15,269 bases of DNA from Desulfocurvus sp. (GCF_023230885.1 NZ_JALNWM010000063.1:1-15269), one strand, 5' to 3'. Shown: positions 6,841 through 13,874, numbered from the stretch's first letter. Translations and numbers: made by a program. Notes: generated by a model not told the origin, from the letters alone.

Positions 6841-7491
6841 CTACATGTAGCTGAGCAGCAGGCCCTGGCAGATCTTGAGCCAGCCGTCCAGGGTCACGAA
6901 CAGCAGCAGCTTGAACGGCAGCGAGATGGTCATGGGCGAGACCATCATCATGCCCATGGCCAGCAGGATGTTGGAGATGATCAGGTCGATGGCCACGAAG
7001 GGCAGATAGAGCAGAAAGCCGATCTGGAAGGCCTTGGTCAGCTCGGAGATGGTGAACGACGGGATGAGGATCAGGAAGTTGTCCTCGCGGATGTTCTCCT
7101 GCTGGTCCGCCGGCCAGACCTGGCGCGCCGTGCGCACGAACAGGGTGCGGATGCGCTTTTCGGTGTTGCGGAACAGGAACGACTGCATGGGCCCCGAGGC
7201 GTTGCCCACCACCTCCATGAGCTGTCCGGGCGAGGCGTTGGGCGGCAGGGTCTGGGCCATGAGCAGGTCGCGCGTTTGCAGGGCGGTGGGCGCCATGATG
7301 AACACGCTGAGCACGATGGCCAGCCCGTTGAGGGCCGCGGCGGGGGGAATCTGCTGCACGCCCAGGGCGTTGCGCACCAGCGAGATGACCACCACGATCT
7401 TGACGTAGGAGGTGATCATCATGATCGCGAACGGCGCAATGCCGATGGTGACCATGATGAAGATCAGCGTGACCGGGTTGAACTGCTCCAT
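6841..7491 (-). CDS. sctR: Type III export gate protein SctR (YscR/FliP family)
   Basis: Membrane subunit that forms the pentameric core of the export gate with SctS and SctT. It has 216 residues with four hydrophobic segments, near 8-28, 53-70, 155-178 and 190-214. Highly conserved stretches include SYVKIVVVISLVRNALGVQQ (28-47) and the C-terminal MGMMMVSPMTISLPFKLLLF (179-198). Length equals YscR. The frame is open far upstream, but the ATG at 7491 gives the standard N-terminus, follows the sctQ stop by 11 bases and has AGGA upstream. Unusually, sctS, T and U do not follow directly; sctW begins instead. Confidence 0.96.
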   Translation of the reverse strand: MEQFNPVTLIFIMVTIGIAPFAIMMITSYVKIVVVISLVRNALGVQQIPPAAALNGLAIVLSVFIMAPTALQTRDLLMAQTLPPNASPGQLMEVVGNASGPMQSFLFRNTEKRIRTLFVRTARQVWPADQQENIREDNFLILIPSFTISELTKAFQIGFLLYLPFVAIDLIISNILLAMGMMMVSPMTISLPFKLLLFVTLDGWLKICQGLLLSYM

Positions 7492-7502
7492 GAGTGGGGG
7501 TC

Positions 7503-7787
7503 CTAGGGCTTGTGCCCGTCCAGCTCGGTGATCTGCACGCCCAGGGTCTCGCCCACGCTGACGATGCGCCCGGAGCCCAGCCTGTGCCCGTTGCCCAGGA
7601 TGGCCACGGGCACCTCGGGGCCCAGGGCCTTGGGCAGGGGCAGGGTCTGGCCCTGGCCCAGGGCCGCCAGCTCGTCCACGGTCATGCGCATCCGGCCGAT
7701 CTCGAAGACCACGTCGATGCCGATGGCTCCCAGGCCGCCCTTGGGGGCGTCGGCCGCCTTTTCCGCCGTCTTGTCCGTTTCGCTCAT
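7503..7787 (-). other. Possible internally initiated short form SctQ-C
   Basis: An ATG at 7785-7787 (residue 249 of SctQ, MSETDKTAEK) would give a 94-residue protein made of the charged linker and the final SpoA domain. YscQ, SpaO and Spa33 are known to make such a product from an internal start. The upstream sequence offers only a weak ribosome site (GCGAG at about 8 bases), so this is an inference from position and family precedent. Confidence 0.35.
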
Positions 7788-8531
7788 GCTCGACTCGCTT
7801 TGCTTGACGATGGTCCAGGGCCGGTCGTCGCCGTCCGGCCAGGGTGCGCGCACCCGCAGGGGCGCCGCGAAAAGGTGGACGCAGCCCGAGGCGGGGTGCC
7901 AGCGCTCGGGCAGCAGCACGTCGCCGGGGGCCAGGGTGCGCAGTTCGGCCAGGGTCAGGGTCATGCCCCCGGCCTCGATGGACAGGTCCACGGGCAGGTT
8001 GCCCAGTGGACGGCTGGCCCGGGGCCGGGCGGCCAGGGCGCGCTCCACGGTGGCCAGGGCCGGTTCGTCCAGGGGCGCGAGCACCCAGCCGCGCACCTCG
8101 CGGCCCTCGGGGCCGCTGGCGGCGAACTCCAGGCAGCAGGCCGGGCCCTGGGGCGCCTCGTCGGGGGCGCACAGCCGTGCGGGCTGCCCGGCCAGGGCCT
8201 CCAGCCGGGCCAGCAGCCCGCCCAGGCGCGCCTCGGCCACGCCCCACAGCACGGCCTCGGGCAGGGCCTCGCGGTCGATGTCGTCAGGCAGGCCCAGGGC
8301 GTCCAGCAGGGCCGGGGTGCGCCCCAGGGCCAGGCGCCAGACCGACTCGCCCGCGCGCGCCGCCAGGACGGGCGCCGCGCCGGGGGCGCCGGGGCGCGGC
8401 GTCAGGGCCACGCGCCAGGGCGCGCCGCCGATATCCAGGTCGAACCCGCCCGGGTGCCCGGCCAGGGCGTCCAGCAGGCGGCACTCGCGCGCGGACAGCG
8501 CGGGCGGCACATAGGCGACGGCTTCCACCAC
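7503..8531 (-). CDS. sctQ: C-ring / sorting platform protein SctQ (YscQ/FliN-FliM family)
   Basis: Main structural protein of the cytosolic sorting platform that docks substrates and links SctK and SctL. It has 342 residues: a divergent Ala/Leu/Pro-rich N-terminal domain (to about 170), a first SpoA-like domain (about 177-236) and a charged linker. A clear C-terminal SpoA domain follows (about 270-338, with IGRMRMTVDELAALGQGQTL and a GRIVSVGETLGVQI-type end). Translation appears to start at GTG 8531 or the adjacent GTG 8528, behind AGGAGAGGAACC. An in-frame ATG at residue 249 lies exactly in the linker before the last SpoA domain, where other systems start a short SctQ form. Confidence 0.9.
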   Translation of the reverse strand: MVEAVAYVPPALSARECRLLDALAGHPGGFDLDIGGAPWRVALTPRPGAPGAAPVLAARAGESVWRLALGRTPALLDALGLPDDIDREALPEAVLWGVAEARLGGLLARLEALAGQPARLCAPDEAPQGPACCLEFAASGPEGREVRGWVLAPLDEPALATVERALAARPRASRPLGNLPVDLSIEAGGMTLTLAELRTLAPGDVLLPERWHPASGCVHLFAAPLRVRAPWPDGDDRPWTIVKQSESSMSETDKTAEKAADAPKGGLGAIGIDVVFEIGRMRMTVDELAALGQGQTLPLPKALGPEVPVAILGNGHRLGSGRIVSVGETLGVQITELDGHKP

Positions 8532-8549
8532 GGTTCCTCTCCTGTCCTC

Positions 8550-9095
8550 TTATGCCTTGCGCACGAAAACGATTTCCAGCAGCACCCGGCCCTGGCAGGC
8601 CCCCTGGAGGCGGCGGCCCAGGGCGTCCTTGGCCTCCAGGAGCACGGCGTGGGAGGCCGCGTCGCCGGTGAGCACCCGCACCTCCACGCCCTCGGGCGTG
8701 CGCCGCAGGTGGACCTGCGTGTCGGCCAGCACGCTGCGGCGCAGGTAGATGCGCACTTCCTCGTCGTCCGAAAAGTCCTTGTCCGTGACCAGCACCCGTT
8801 CGGCCACCAGGTCGGCCAGCTCCTCGGGGTCGGCCTCGTCGCGGGGCCGCCGGTCCCCCGAGCCCCCGGCGTCGGCGTCGGCCGCGTCGGCGCTGCCGGG
8901 CTCCCCGGGCCTGGGCGTGGCCTGGGCCGCGGCCCGCCCCTGCAGGGAGAACAGGCTCGACAGCCCCGGACTCTCCACCGGCCCGGCCAGGGCCGCGCGC
9001 ATGGCGTGCACGTCGGCGGGGTCGGCCGTGGGGCCGGGCCCCCCGGGGCCGGCCTGGGGCGGGGCGCCGCCCACGGGCTTGACGGCGTCGCTCAC
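8550..9095 (-). CDS. sctP: Needle-length regulator SctP (YscP/HpaP-like), short form
   Basis: Secreted ruler and substrate-specificity switch protein expected to interact with SctU. It has 181 residues. Residues 1-90 are disordered, rich in Pro, Gly, Ala and Asp. Residues 92-181 form a compact alpha/beta domain compatible with the T3S4 (substrate-switch) domain. Position between sctO and sctQ matches yscP. It is much shorter than YscP (about 515 in Yersinia), because the ruler part is small. The start is GTG 9095, in a GTGA overlap with the sctO stop, preceded by GGGAGG. Sequence identity to the family is weak, so the assignment depends on synteny and the C-terminal domain pattern. Confidence 0.75.
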   Translation of the reverse strand: MSDAVKPVGGAPPQAGPGGPGPTADPADVHAMRAALAGPVESPGLSSLFSLQGRAAAQATPRPGEPGSADAADADAGGSGDRRPRDEADPEELADLVAERVLVTDKDFSDDEEVRIYLRRSVLADTQVHLRRTPEGVEVRVLTGDAASHAVLLEAKDALGRRLQGACQGRVLLEIVFVRKA

Positions 9096-9586
9096 GCGGC
9101 CTCCCGGGCGCCCAGGCCCTGGGGCGGGGCGGGATGGAAGTCCTCAAGCTCCACCTCCTCCCGGCGCTCGGCCTCCTTGTTGGCCAGCACCTGCCAGCGC
9201 GCGCGGTGCTCCTCGATCTTCAGGGTCGCGCGCTGGGCCTCCAGCAGCCGGGTCTTGGCCCGGGCCAGGGCCTCCTCGCAGTCCTGCACATGCTTGCGCG
9301 CGCGCAGGATGCGCTCCAGGAAGGCGGCTTCGCGCCCGCGGATGGCGCACAGCCCGCGCTTGAATTCGTCCACGTCCTCCAGGGTCATGTCGCGGCCCAT
9401 GATCTCCTCGTAGCGCCGCTCCTCCTCCCCGGCGAGCCAGGCCAGGAATTCCTCGTGCAGCCGTTTGGCCTCGCGCAGGTCGCGCCGGGCCTCGGCCAGC
9501 CGGGCCTCGGCGGCGCAGAGCGCGGCCAGGGCCTTGTCCTGGCGCAGGGCGCGCACGCGCAGCAGCACGGCCAGGGGGTAGCTCAT
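9092..9586 (-). CDS. sctO: Stalk protein SctO (YscO/FliJ-like)
   Basis: Coiled-coil stalk that sits in the ATPase hexamer and contacts SctV, analogous to FliJ and ATP synthase gamma. The 164-residue chain is almost wholly helical and highly charged, with heptad-like Ala/Leu spacing over residues 5-60 and 75-140, making an antiparallel hairpin. Only the last 20 residues (Pro/Gly-rich) are unstructured. YscO is 154 residues. The ATG overlaps the sctN stop (ATGA), with GGAGG inside the end of sctN. The stop overlaps the sctP start. The order N-O-P-Q is canonical. Confidence 0.9.
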   Translation of the reverse strand: MSYPLAVLLRVRALRQDKALAALCAAEARLAEARRDLREAKRLHEEFLAWLAGEEERRYEEIMGRDMTLEDVDEFKRGLCAIRGREAAFLERILRARKHVQDCEEALARAKTRLLEAQRATLKIEEHRARWQVLANKEAERREEVELEDFHPAPPQGLGAREAA

Positions 9587-10902
9587 CGGGCGACCTCCAC
9601 CAGGGCGGCCAGGGTCTGCTCGAAGGTGCTGGTCTCGCCCATGCCCTGGCGCAGGAAGCGGTTCACGGCGTCGATGCGCGCCAGGGCGTCGTCGGCGTCC
9701 TTGTCCGAGCCCTTCTCGTATTCGCCGATCTGGACCAGGATCTCCAGCTCGCTGTATTTGGCCAGCACCTTGCGCACCTTCTGGGCGGCGGCCTTGTGCT
9801 CCTTGGAGACGATGGAGTTCATCACGCGGCTGACGCTGGCCTGCACGTCGATGGCCGGGTAGTGGTTGGCCGCGGCCAGCTTGCGCGAGAGCACGATGTG
9901 CCCGTCGAGGATGGAGCGCGTCTCGTCGGCGATGGGCTCGGTCATGTCGTCGCCCTCCACCAGCACGGTGTACAGCGCGGTGATGGAGCCCCGGTCTGAG
10001 TTGCCCGCGCGTTCCATGAGCTTGGGCAGGCTGGAGAACACCGAGGGCGGGAAGCCGCGCCGGGTGGGCGGCTCACCGGCCGCCAGGCCGATCTCGCGCA
10101 GGGCGCGGCCAAAGCGGGTCACCGAGTCCATGAGCATGAGCACGCGCTTGCCCTGGGCGCGGAAATATTCGGCGATGGCCGTGGCCGAGTAGGCCGCCTT
10201 GAGCCGCTCCATGGACGAGCGGTCGGAAGTGGAGACCACGACCACGGCGCGCTTGCGGCCCTCGGGCCCGAGATCGTGCTCCAGGAATTCGCGCACCTCG
10301 CGGCCGCGTTCGCCGATGAGCGCCAGCACGCACACGTCGGCGTCGGTGCCCTTGATGATGCACGAGAGCAGCGTGCTCTTGCCGCCGCCCGCCGCCGCGA
10401 AGATGCCCATGCGCTGGCCTTCGCCGCAGGTGAGCATGCCGTCGAGCACGCGCAGGCCCAGGGAGATGGGCTTGTCGATGATGCGGCGCTCCATAGGGTT
10501 GGGCGGGTCGGCGTAGACGGGATAGAAGGCCCGGGGGCGCAGGGGCGGGCCGCCGTCGATGGGCTCGCCCAGCCCGTTGAGCACGCGGCCCAGCAGGTCG
10601 TCGCCCACGGGTACGGAATGGATCTCCCCGGTGGGGATGACCTCCGTGGCCGGGGAGATGCCCTGCAACTCGCCAAGGGGCGTGAGCAGGGCCACCTGCT
10701 TGCTGAAGCCGACCACCTCGGCCTTGAGCTCCCAGTTTTCCCACGGGTTGCGCAGGACGCACAGCTCGCCGACCTTGACCCCCGGCACCGTGGCCCGGAT
10801 GATGGTGCCCACCACCTGCTCCACGCGTCCGCGCACCTCCACGGTGTTCGCGTCGGCCAGTGCCTTTTCCAGCAGGGTGGTGATGTAGTCGAAGGTGGAC
10901 AT
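9583..10902 (-). CDS. sctN: Type III secretion ATPase SctN (YscN/FliI family)
   Basis: Hexameric ATPase at the base of the apparatus that releases chaperones and unfolds substrates. It has 439 residues, the family length. An N-terminal beta-barrel domain (about 20-95) is followed by the nucleotide-binding core. This contains Walker A (GIFAAAGGGKSTLL, 166-179), the catalytic-Glu motif GERGREV (197-203), Walker B (RVLMLMDS, 253-260) and the arginine-finger region downstream. A C-terminal helical domain (about 350-439) binds SctO. All key residues are intact. The ATG at 10902 is six bases after the sctL stop, with a G-rich stretch upstream. FliI is the flagellar paralogue; neighbours sctL, sctO and sctP decide for an injectisome. 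Confidence 0.97.
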   Translation of the reverse strand: MSTFDYITTLLEKALADANTVEVRGRVEQVVGTIIRATVPGVKVGELCVLRNPWENWELKAEVVGFSKQVALLTPLGELQGISPATEVIPTGEIHSVPVGDDLLGRVLNGLGEPIDGGPPLRPRAFYPVYADPPNPMERRIIDKPISLGLRVLDGMLTCGEGQRMGIFAAAGGGKSTLLSCIIKGTDADVCVLALIGERGREVREFLEHDLGPEGRKRAVVVVSTSDRSSMERLKAAYSATAIAEYFRAQGKRVLMLMDSVTRFGRALREIGLAAGEPPTRRGFPPSVFSSLPKLMERAGNSDRGSITALYTVLVEGDDMTEPIADETRSILDGHIVLSRKLAAANHYPAIDVQASVSRVMNSIVSKEHKAAAQKVRKVLAKYSELEILVQIGEYEKGSDKDADDALARIDAVNRFLRQGMGETSTFEQTLAALVEVAR

Positions 10903-10908
10903 GGGCCC

Positions 10909-11526
10909 CTACCGCGCGATGCGCTTTTCCATGACCCGCCTGAGGGCCGCCAGTTGTGTCTCGACACCGGCGTCCACGACGCCCATCTCGCTTTCCACGA
11001 GGCAATCGTTCTTCTTCAGCCGCGAGTCGGCCACCACGTCGAGCAGGCGGATGCCCGCGAAGTGGCGCAACAGCTCGGAGGAGGACGCCTCCACCGCCGG
11101 GGCCTGCTCGGGGCACACGCGCACCACCACGCGCCGCTCGTTGCGCGCGATGGCCAGCCCGCTTCTGACCACGCGCAGGATCAGGTCCTTGTCGTCCATT
11201 TCGCCCACGATGCGCTCCAGGGCGTCGGTGACGATGCGCACCACCGAGTGCTCCAGCTTTTCGAAGAAGTCCAGGGACTGGGCGGCCACCTCGAAGATTT
11301 TCTCGGCGTGCTCCAGGCGGCCCTCCTCCAGGCCCTGTTCGTAGCCCCGGGCCTTCTGGGCCTCGAAGATCTCGTGGGCCTCGGCGGTGATGCGTTCGTA
11401 GAGGGCGCGGGCCTCCTCCAGCAGCGCGTTGGCCTCGGCCATGCGCGCATAATCTGCGGCCTTGACGATCTTCGTGCCCGGCGCGGGGACGAAGGCTTGC
11501 TTTTTCAGAAGAAACACGGAGCCCAC
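10909..11526 (-). CDS. sctL: ATPase regulator / stator SctL (YscL/FliH family)
   Basis: Peripheral stator that links the ATPase to SctQ and regulates its activity. It has 205 residues from a GTG start: a short N-terminus with FLLKKQ, a long helical charged segment (about 30-110, Glu/Ala-rich coiled coil) and a C-terminal V-ATPase E-subunit-like domain (about 115-205) ending VMEKRIAR. The frame is open to 12093, but the upstream part is Arg/Pro/Gly-rich shadow of sctK. GTG 11526 was chosen because a perfect AAGGAGG ends 10 bases before it and the length suits YscL (about 220). The start lies 22 bases inside sctK. GTG 11517 is an alternative. Confidence 0.92.
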   Translation of the reverse strand: MGSVFLLKKQAFVPAPGTKIVKAADYARMAEANALLEEARALYERITAEAHEIFEAQKARGYEQGLEEGRLEHAEKIFEVAAQSLDFFEKLEHSVVRIVTDALERIVGEMDDKDLILRVVRSGLAIARNERRVVVRVCPEQAPAVEASSSELLRHFAGIRLLDVVADSRLKKNDCLVESEMGVVDAGVETQLAALRRVMEKRIAR

Positions 11527-12173
11527 GACGGCGCGACCTCCTTGGTCAGCAGCTTTTTCAGGCCGAACCACGTCAGGCGCTCCACGGCACGGTCGCCGGG
11601 GGCCTGGGCATTGGCGTCCACAAGCCCCGGGAAGCGCCGCGCGGCCAGCTCGCGCAGGGGGCGGGGCCAGCGCCCGGCGCAGGCGTCCAGGGCCTCGCGC
11701 CCGTGCAGGCGCACCCGCTCGGCCAGGGGCCGCTCGCCGTGGCGGGCCAGGAAATGGGCGCGCACCTCGCCCAGGTGGAAGGCGCCGCGGCCCAGGGCAT
11801 AGCCCAGGATATCCGGGCCCAGGGCGGCCTCCAGGGCCTGGCGCTCGGCGCGCAGCACCACCCCGGCCAGGGCCCGGGCGTTCACCGCGGCCCCGAAGTG
11901 CAGGGCCAGGGCTTCCAGGGTCGGCGGGTCGAGCAGGGCCAGGCGCCGCGACTCCTCCTCGAAGGCCCAGAAGCGGCGGCCCGGGTCGGCCATGCGCGCC
12001 AGGGCGGCCCGGCCCCGGGGGCAGGCCCGCAGGAGCCCGGCCACGCCGGGGGCCAGGGCCCCGGGCTCGGGCGCGGCGGCGTTGAAACGCCAAATGGCCC
12101 CGAGCAGCTCGGGGCGCGTGGCGGCCAGCTCGCGATAGAAGCCCCGCCCGGCGTCGCCGCCCGGGTCAGCCAT
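11505..12173 (-). CDS. sctK: Sorting platform accessory protein SctK (YscK family)
   Basis: Cytosolic adaptor thought to connect the inner-membrane ring protein SctD with SctQ pods. It has 222 residues, close to YscK (about 209), and is rich in Ala, Leu and Arg and predicted helical. It begins MADPGGDAGRGFYRELAA and keeps an early FNAAAPE-type segment that resembles the family. Position between sctJ and sctL is the canonical one. The frame extends 24 codons upstream, but those lie in sctJ and are Arg/Pro-rich. ATG 12173 overlaps the sctJ end by eight bases. The end of the gene carries the ribosome site of sctL. Family conservation is low, so naming rests partly on order. Confidence 0.85.
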   Translation of the reverse strand: MADPGGDAGRGFYRELAATRPELLGAIWRFNAAAPEPGALAPGVAGLLRACPRGRAALARMADPGRRFWAFEEESRRLALLDPPTLEALALHFGAAVNARALAGVVLRAERQALEAALGPDILGYALGRGAFHLGEVRAHFLARHGERPLAERVRLHGREALDACAGRWPRPLRELAARRFPGLVDANAQAPGDRAVERLTWFGLKKLLTKEVAPSWAPCFF

Positions 12174-12963
12174 TGTCGTCCTCGGCGGCCGCGCTCTGGG
12201 CGGCCTTGCGCTGCCTGTAGCGCTCCAAGGCCCAGCAGCCGCCAAAGCCCGCCAGCAGCCCGGCGCCGAGCACCGTCAGCACCCACAGCAGGAAATTGCC
12301 CGCGGCATAGGGCGCGATGTCCACGCCCATGAGCCTGCGGTATTCCGGGGGCGGGGGCATGATGATCGTCTCCGCCGCCGGGTAGAGGAACACCGAGACG
12401 TTGTCGTACTTCAGGTTCGGCACGGAGTTGGCCATCAGCTTGCGGATGTGCGGCACATACTGCTCCACCGAGGAGCCGGGCATGAAGCGGATGAAGGCCG
12501 CGGCCGCGGCCGGGGTCACTGCCTCGGTCACGGGGTCCTGCTCCTGGAGCACCACATGGACCCGCGAGTCGAGCACCCCGTCGATCTTGGAGCAGGTGTC
12601 GGCCAGCTCCTGGGCCAGGGCGTAGCTGAGCCGCGCCGATTCCTCCAGGGGCGAGGACATCATGCCCTCCTTGGGGAACATGCTGCCCAGGGTGTCGTAG
12701 TGGGGCTGGGGCAGGCCCTGGCGGCGCAGGATCTCCAGGGCGTTGACCACCTGGGCCTCGTCCACGCGCACGGTGAACAGGCCTTTGCCCTCGGAGGACT
12801 TGTCGGCCAGGATGCCGCGCTTGAGCAGCGCCGCGAGGACCTCGTTGGCCTCGCGCTCGGCCAGGCCCTGGTAGAGCGGCTGCATGCAGCCGCCCAGGGT
12901 CAGCACCAGAAGCACCAGGGCGAGGAGGCGCGCGATCCGCCGCGTTGCAGAAAACTGTTTCAC
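12166..12963 (-). CDS. sctJ: Inner-membrane ring lipoprotein SctJ (YscJ/PrgK family)
   Basis: Lipoprotein that forms the inner ring of the basal body. It has 265 residues from GTG 12963. A signal peptide with basic n-region (KQFSATRRIAR) and hydrophobic core leads to the lipobox LGGC with the acylated Cys at 26. Two periplasmic ring-building domains follow, including LYQGLAEREANEVLAALLKR and the DPVTEA stretch. A C-terminal membrane helix (NFLLWVLTVLGAGLLAG) and a basic tail close the protein. An ATG at 13026, overlapping the sctI stop as ATGA, would add 21 polar residues before the signal peptide and has no ribosome site. GTG has AGGA eight bases upstream and gives a normal signal peptide, so it is preferred, but the choice is uncertain. 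Confidence 0.93.
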   Translation of the reverse strand: MKQFSATRRIARLLALVLLVLTLGGCMQPLYQGLAEREANEVLAALLKRGILADKSSEGKGLFTVRVDEAQVVNALEILRRQGLPQPHYDTLGSMFPKEGMMSSPLEESARLSYALAQELADTCSKIDGVLDSRVHVVLQEQDPVTEAVTPAAAAAFIRFMPGSSVEQYVPHIRKLMANSVPNLKYDNVSVFLYPAAETIIMPPPPEYRRLMGVDIAPYAAGNFLLWVLTVLGAGLLAGFGGCWALERYRQRKAAQSAAAEDDNG

Positions 12964-12980
12964 GTCTGCGGTCCTGTGCG

Positions 12981-13008
12981 GGGAGCGGCGCGGGCCCGTG
13001 CCGCTCCC
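12981..13008 (-). promoter_or_regulatory. GC-rich stem-loop between sctI and sctJ
   Basis: GGGAGCGGC (12981-12989) pairs perfectly with GCCGCTCCC (13000-13008). One G-T wobble and two more pairs extend the stem toward a four-base loop. It begins 14 bases after the sctI stop and ends five bases before the AGGA of the preferred sctJ start. No T-run follows. It may protect the sctI 3' end or damp sctJ translation. If sctJ starts at ATG 13026, it lies inside coding sequence. Confidence 0.55.
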
Positions 13009-13022
13009 GTTGGGGTGCGTCG

Positions 13023-13406
13023 TCATTCGGCGGACTTGACCAGGGTGCCCAGGCCCTGGTTCATGGCCGAGACCACCGAGGTGTTCCGCTGGGCCTCGAA
13101 GGAGGCCATGCATGCCGCCACCTGGATGCGGAACAGGTCCGCGTGGGCCAGGTCGTCCTGGCCCAGCAGGCTGGCGATGGTCGGGTCGGCGCCGGGGGCC
13201 TCGGCCTTTGCGGGGGCCAGGGCCTCCCCTGCGGGCCGGATCGCCGGGGCGCCCTCCGGGGCCTGGGGGCCGTGCAGGGCGGCCCGGAAATCCGCCACTG
13301 CCGCCGGGTCCGGCGCGGCCAGGGGCGCGGCGGGGGCCAGGGCTCCGGCCGCTTCCGGGGCCTGGGCCAGCTTCGACGCGGCCTGGGCAAGGGCGCTGAT
13401 GTCCAT
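13023..13406 (-). CDS. sctI: Inner rod / needle adapter protein SctI (YscI family)
   Basis: Early secreted subunit that links the export gate to the needle base. It has 127 residues (YscI about 115). The first helix (MDISALAQAASKLAQ) is followed by a Pro/Ala-rich low-complexity stretch (about 16-72). A conserved-type C-terminal helical hairpin (about 76-127) ends ASFEAQRNTSVVSAMNQGLG with a polymerising-subunit character. The gene sits directly before sctJ as in Yersinia. The ATG is preceded by GGGAGGCGGG. It is separated from sctJ by a stem-loop if the GTG start of sctJ is right. Confidence 0.85.
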   Translation of the reverse strand: MDISALAQAASKLAQAPEAAGALAPAAPLAAPDPAAVADFRAALHGPQAPEGAPAIRPAGEALAPAKAEAPGADPTIASLLGQDDLAHADLFRIQVAACMASFEAQRNTSVVSAMNQGLGTLVKSAE

Positions 13407-13424
13407 GACCCGCCTCCCGCGTGC

Positions 13425-13793
13425 CTAGAGCACGTCCTTGAGCATGGCCTCGGCCAGGGCCACGGCCTGGGGGTTCTCCCCGTCGCGCACCACGGCCTCC
13501 AGGGTCCTGCGCGCCTCGTCGGCCTCGCCGGCGAGATGGTAGACCACCCCGAGGTGGGCCAGGGCGAACTCGTTGCCCGGATCGGCGGCCAGCACGTCGC
13601 CCAGGCACTGGTGGGCCTTGTCGAAGTCGTTGACCACATAGTGGTTTACCGCCCGGCAGATCCTGACTTCCGGGCTGTCGGGCCAGATCCGTTCCAGGCC
13701 GTCCAGGATGGCCCGGGCCTCGCCGGGGAATCCGCCGGACGACGCCGCGAAGGCGATGTCCAGCAGGCGCTTGCATTCAACCGTAGAGAGCAT
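13425..13793 (-). CDS. yscG: YscG-like TPR chaperone for the needle subunit
   Basis: Cytosolic helical protein of 122 residues (YscG about 115) with about three tetratricopeptide-type helix pairs; the clearest are around EARAILDGLERIWPDSPEV and NEFALAHLGVVYHLAGEADEA. It belongs to the YscG/HrpB1-like chaperone group by pattern. In Ysc systems YscG and YscE clamp the C-terminal helix of the needle subunit and prevent its polymerisation in the cytoplasm. The gene follows sctF, as yscG follows yscF. The ATG at 13793 has GGAGG five bases upstream. The stop is 18 bases before sctI. A yscH homologue, which in Yersinia lies between yscG and yscI, is absent. Confidence 0.78.
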   Translation of the reverse strand: MLSTVECKRLLDIAFAASSGGFPGEARAILDGLERIWPDSPEVRICRAVNHYVVNDFDKAHQCLGDVLAADPGNEFALAHLGVVYHLAGEADEARRTLEAVVRDGENPQAVALAEAMLKDVL

Positions 13794-13818
13794 GTCGCCT
13801 CCAAGAGGGGTTGGGCGG

Positions 13819-13847
13819 CCCGGGGGCGGCGGTGGGGCGCCCCCGGG
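13819..13847 (-). promoter_or_regulatory. GC-rich stem-loop between sctF and the yscG-like gene
   Basis: CCCGGGGGCG (13819-13828) pairs perfectly over 10 bp with CGCCCCCGGG (13838-13847) around a nine-base loop. It lies in the 81-base gap after sctF, the widest gap in the operon, beginning 27 bases past the sctF stop. The transcript after it lacks a U-run, so complete termination is unlikely. A 3'-end protector for the highly needed needle mRNA, or a partial attenuator, fits better. Confidence 0.6.
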
Positions 13848-13874
13848 TCGGGGTTGCTCGCCGGGCCGGGATCA

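Noticed and set aside
7494..9413. Long plus-strand open frame (639 residues) opposite sctQ, sctP and sctO
   Set aside because: Gly/Gln/Ala/His-rich shadow without motif or ribosome site.
359..10902. Flagellar export cluster (FlhA, FlhB, FliP, FliQ, FliR, FliI homologues)
   Set aside because: SctW, SycN, SctX, SctY, needle, rod and SctJ lipoprotein genes are present, and no hook, filament or basal-body rod genes are seen.
10276..11802. Long plus-strand open frame (508 residues) opposite sctN, sctL and sctK
   Set aside because: Antisense shadow with no recognisable fold; it overlaps the ATPase motifs of sctN on the other strand.
11527..12093. 189-codon upstream extension of the sctL frame
   Set aside because: It is entirely inside sctK in another frame and Arg/Pro/Gly-rich. 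A strong ribosome site supports GTG 11526.
13819..13847. Intrinsic terminator after sctF
   Set aside because: The stem lacks a following U-run, and the downstream genes of the same complex have no visible promoter of their own.
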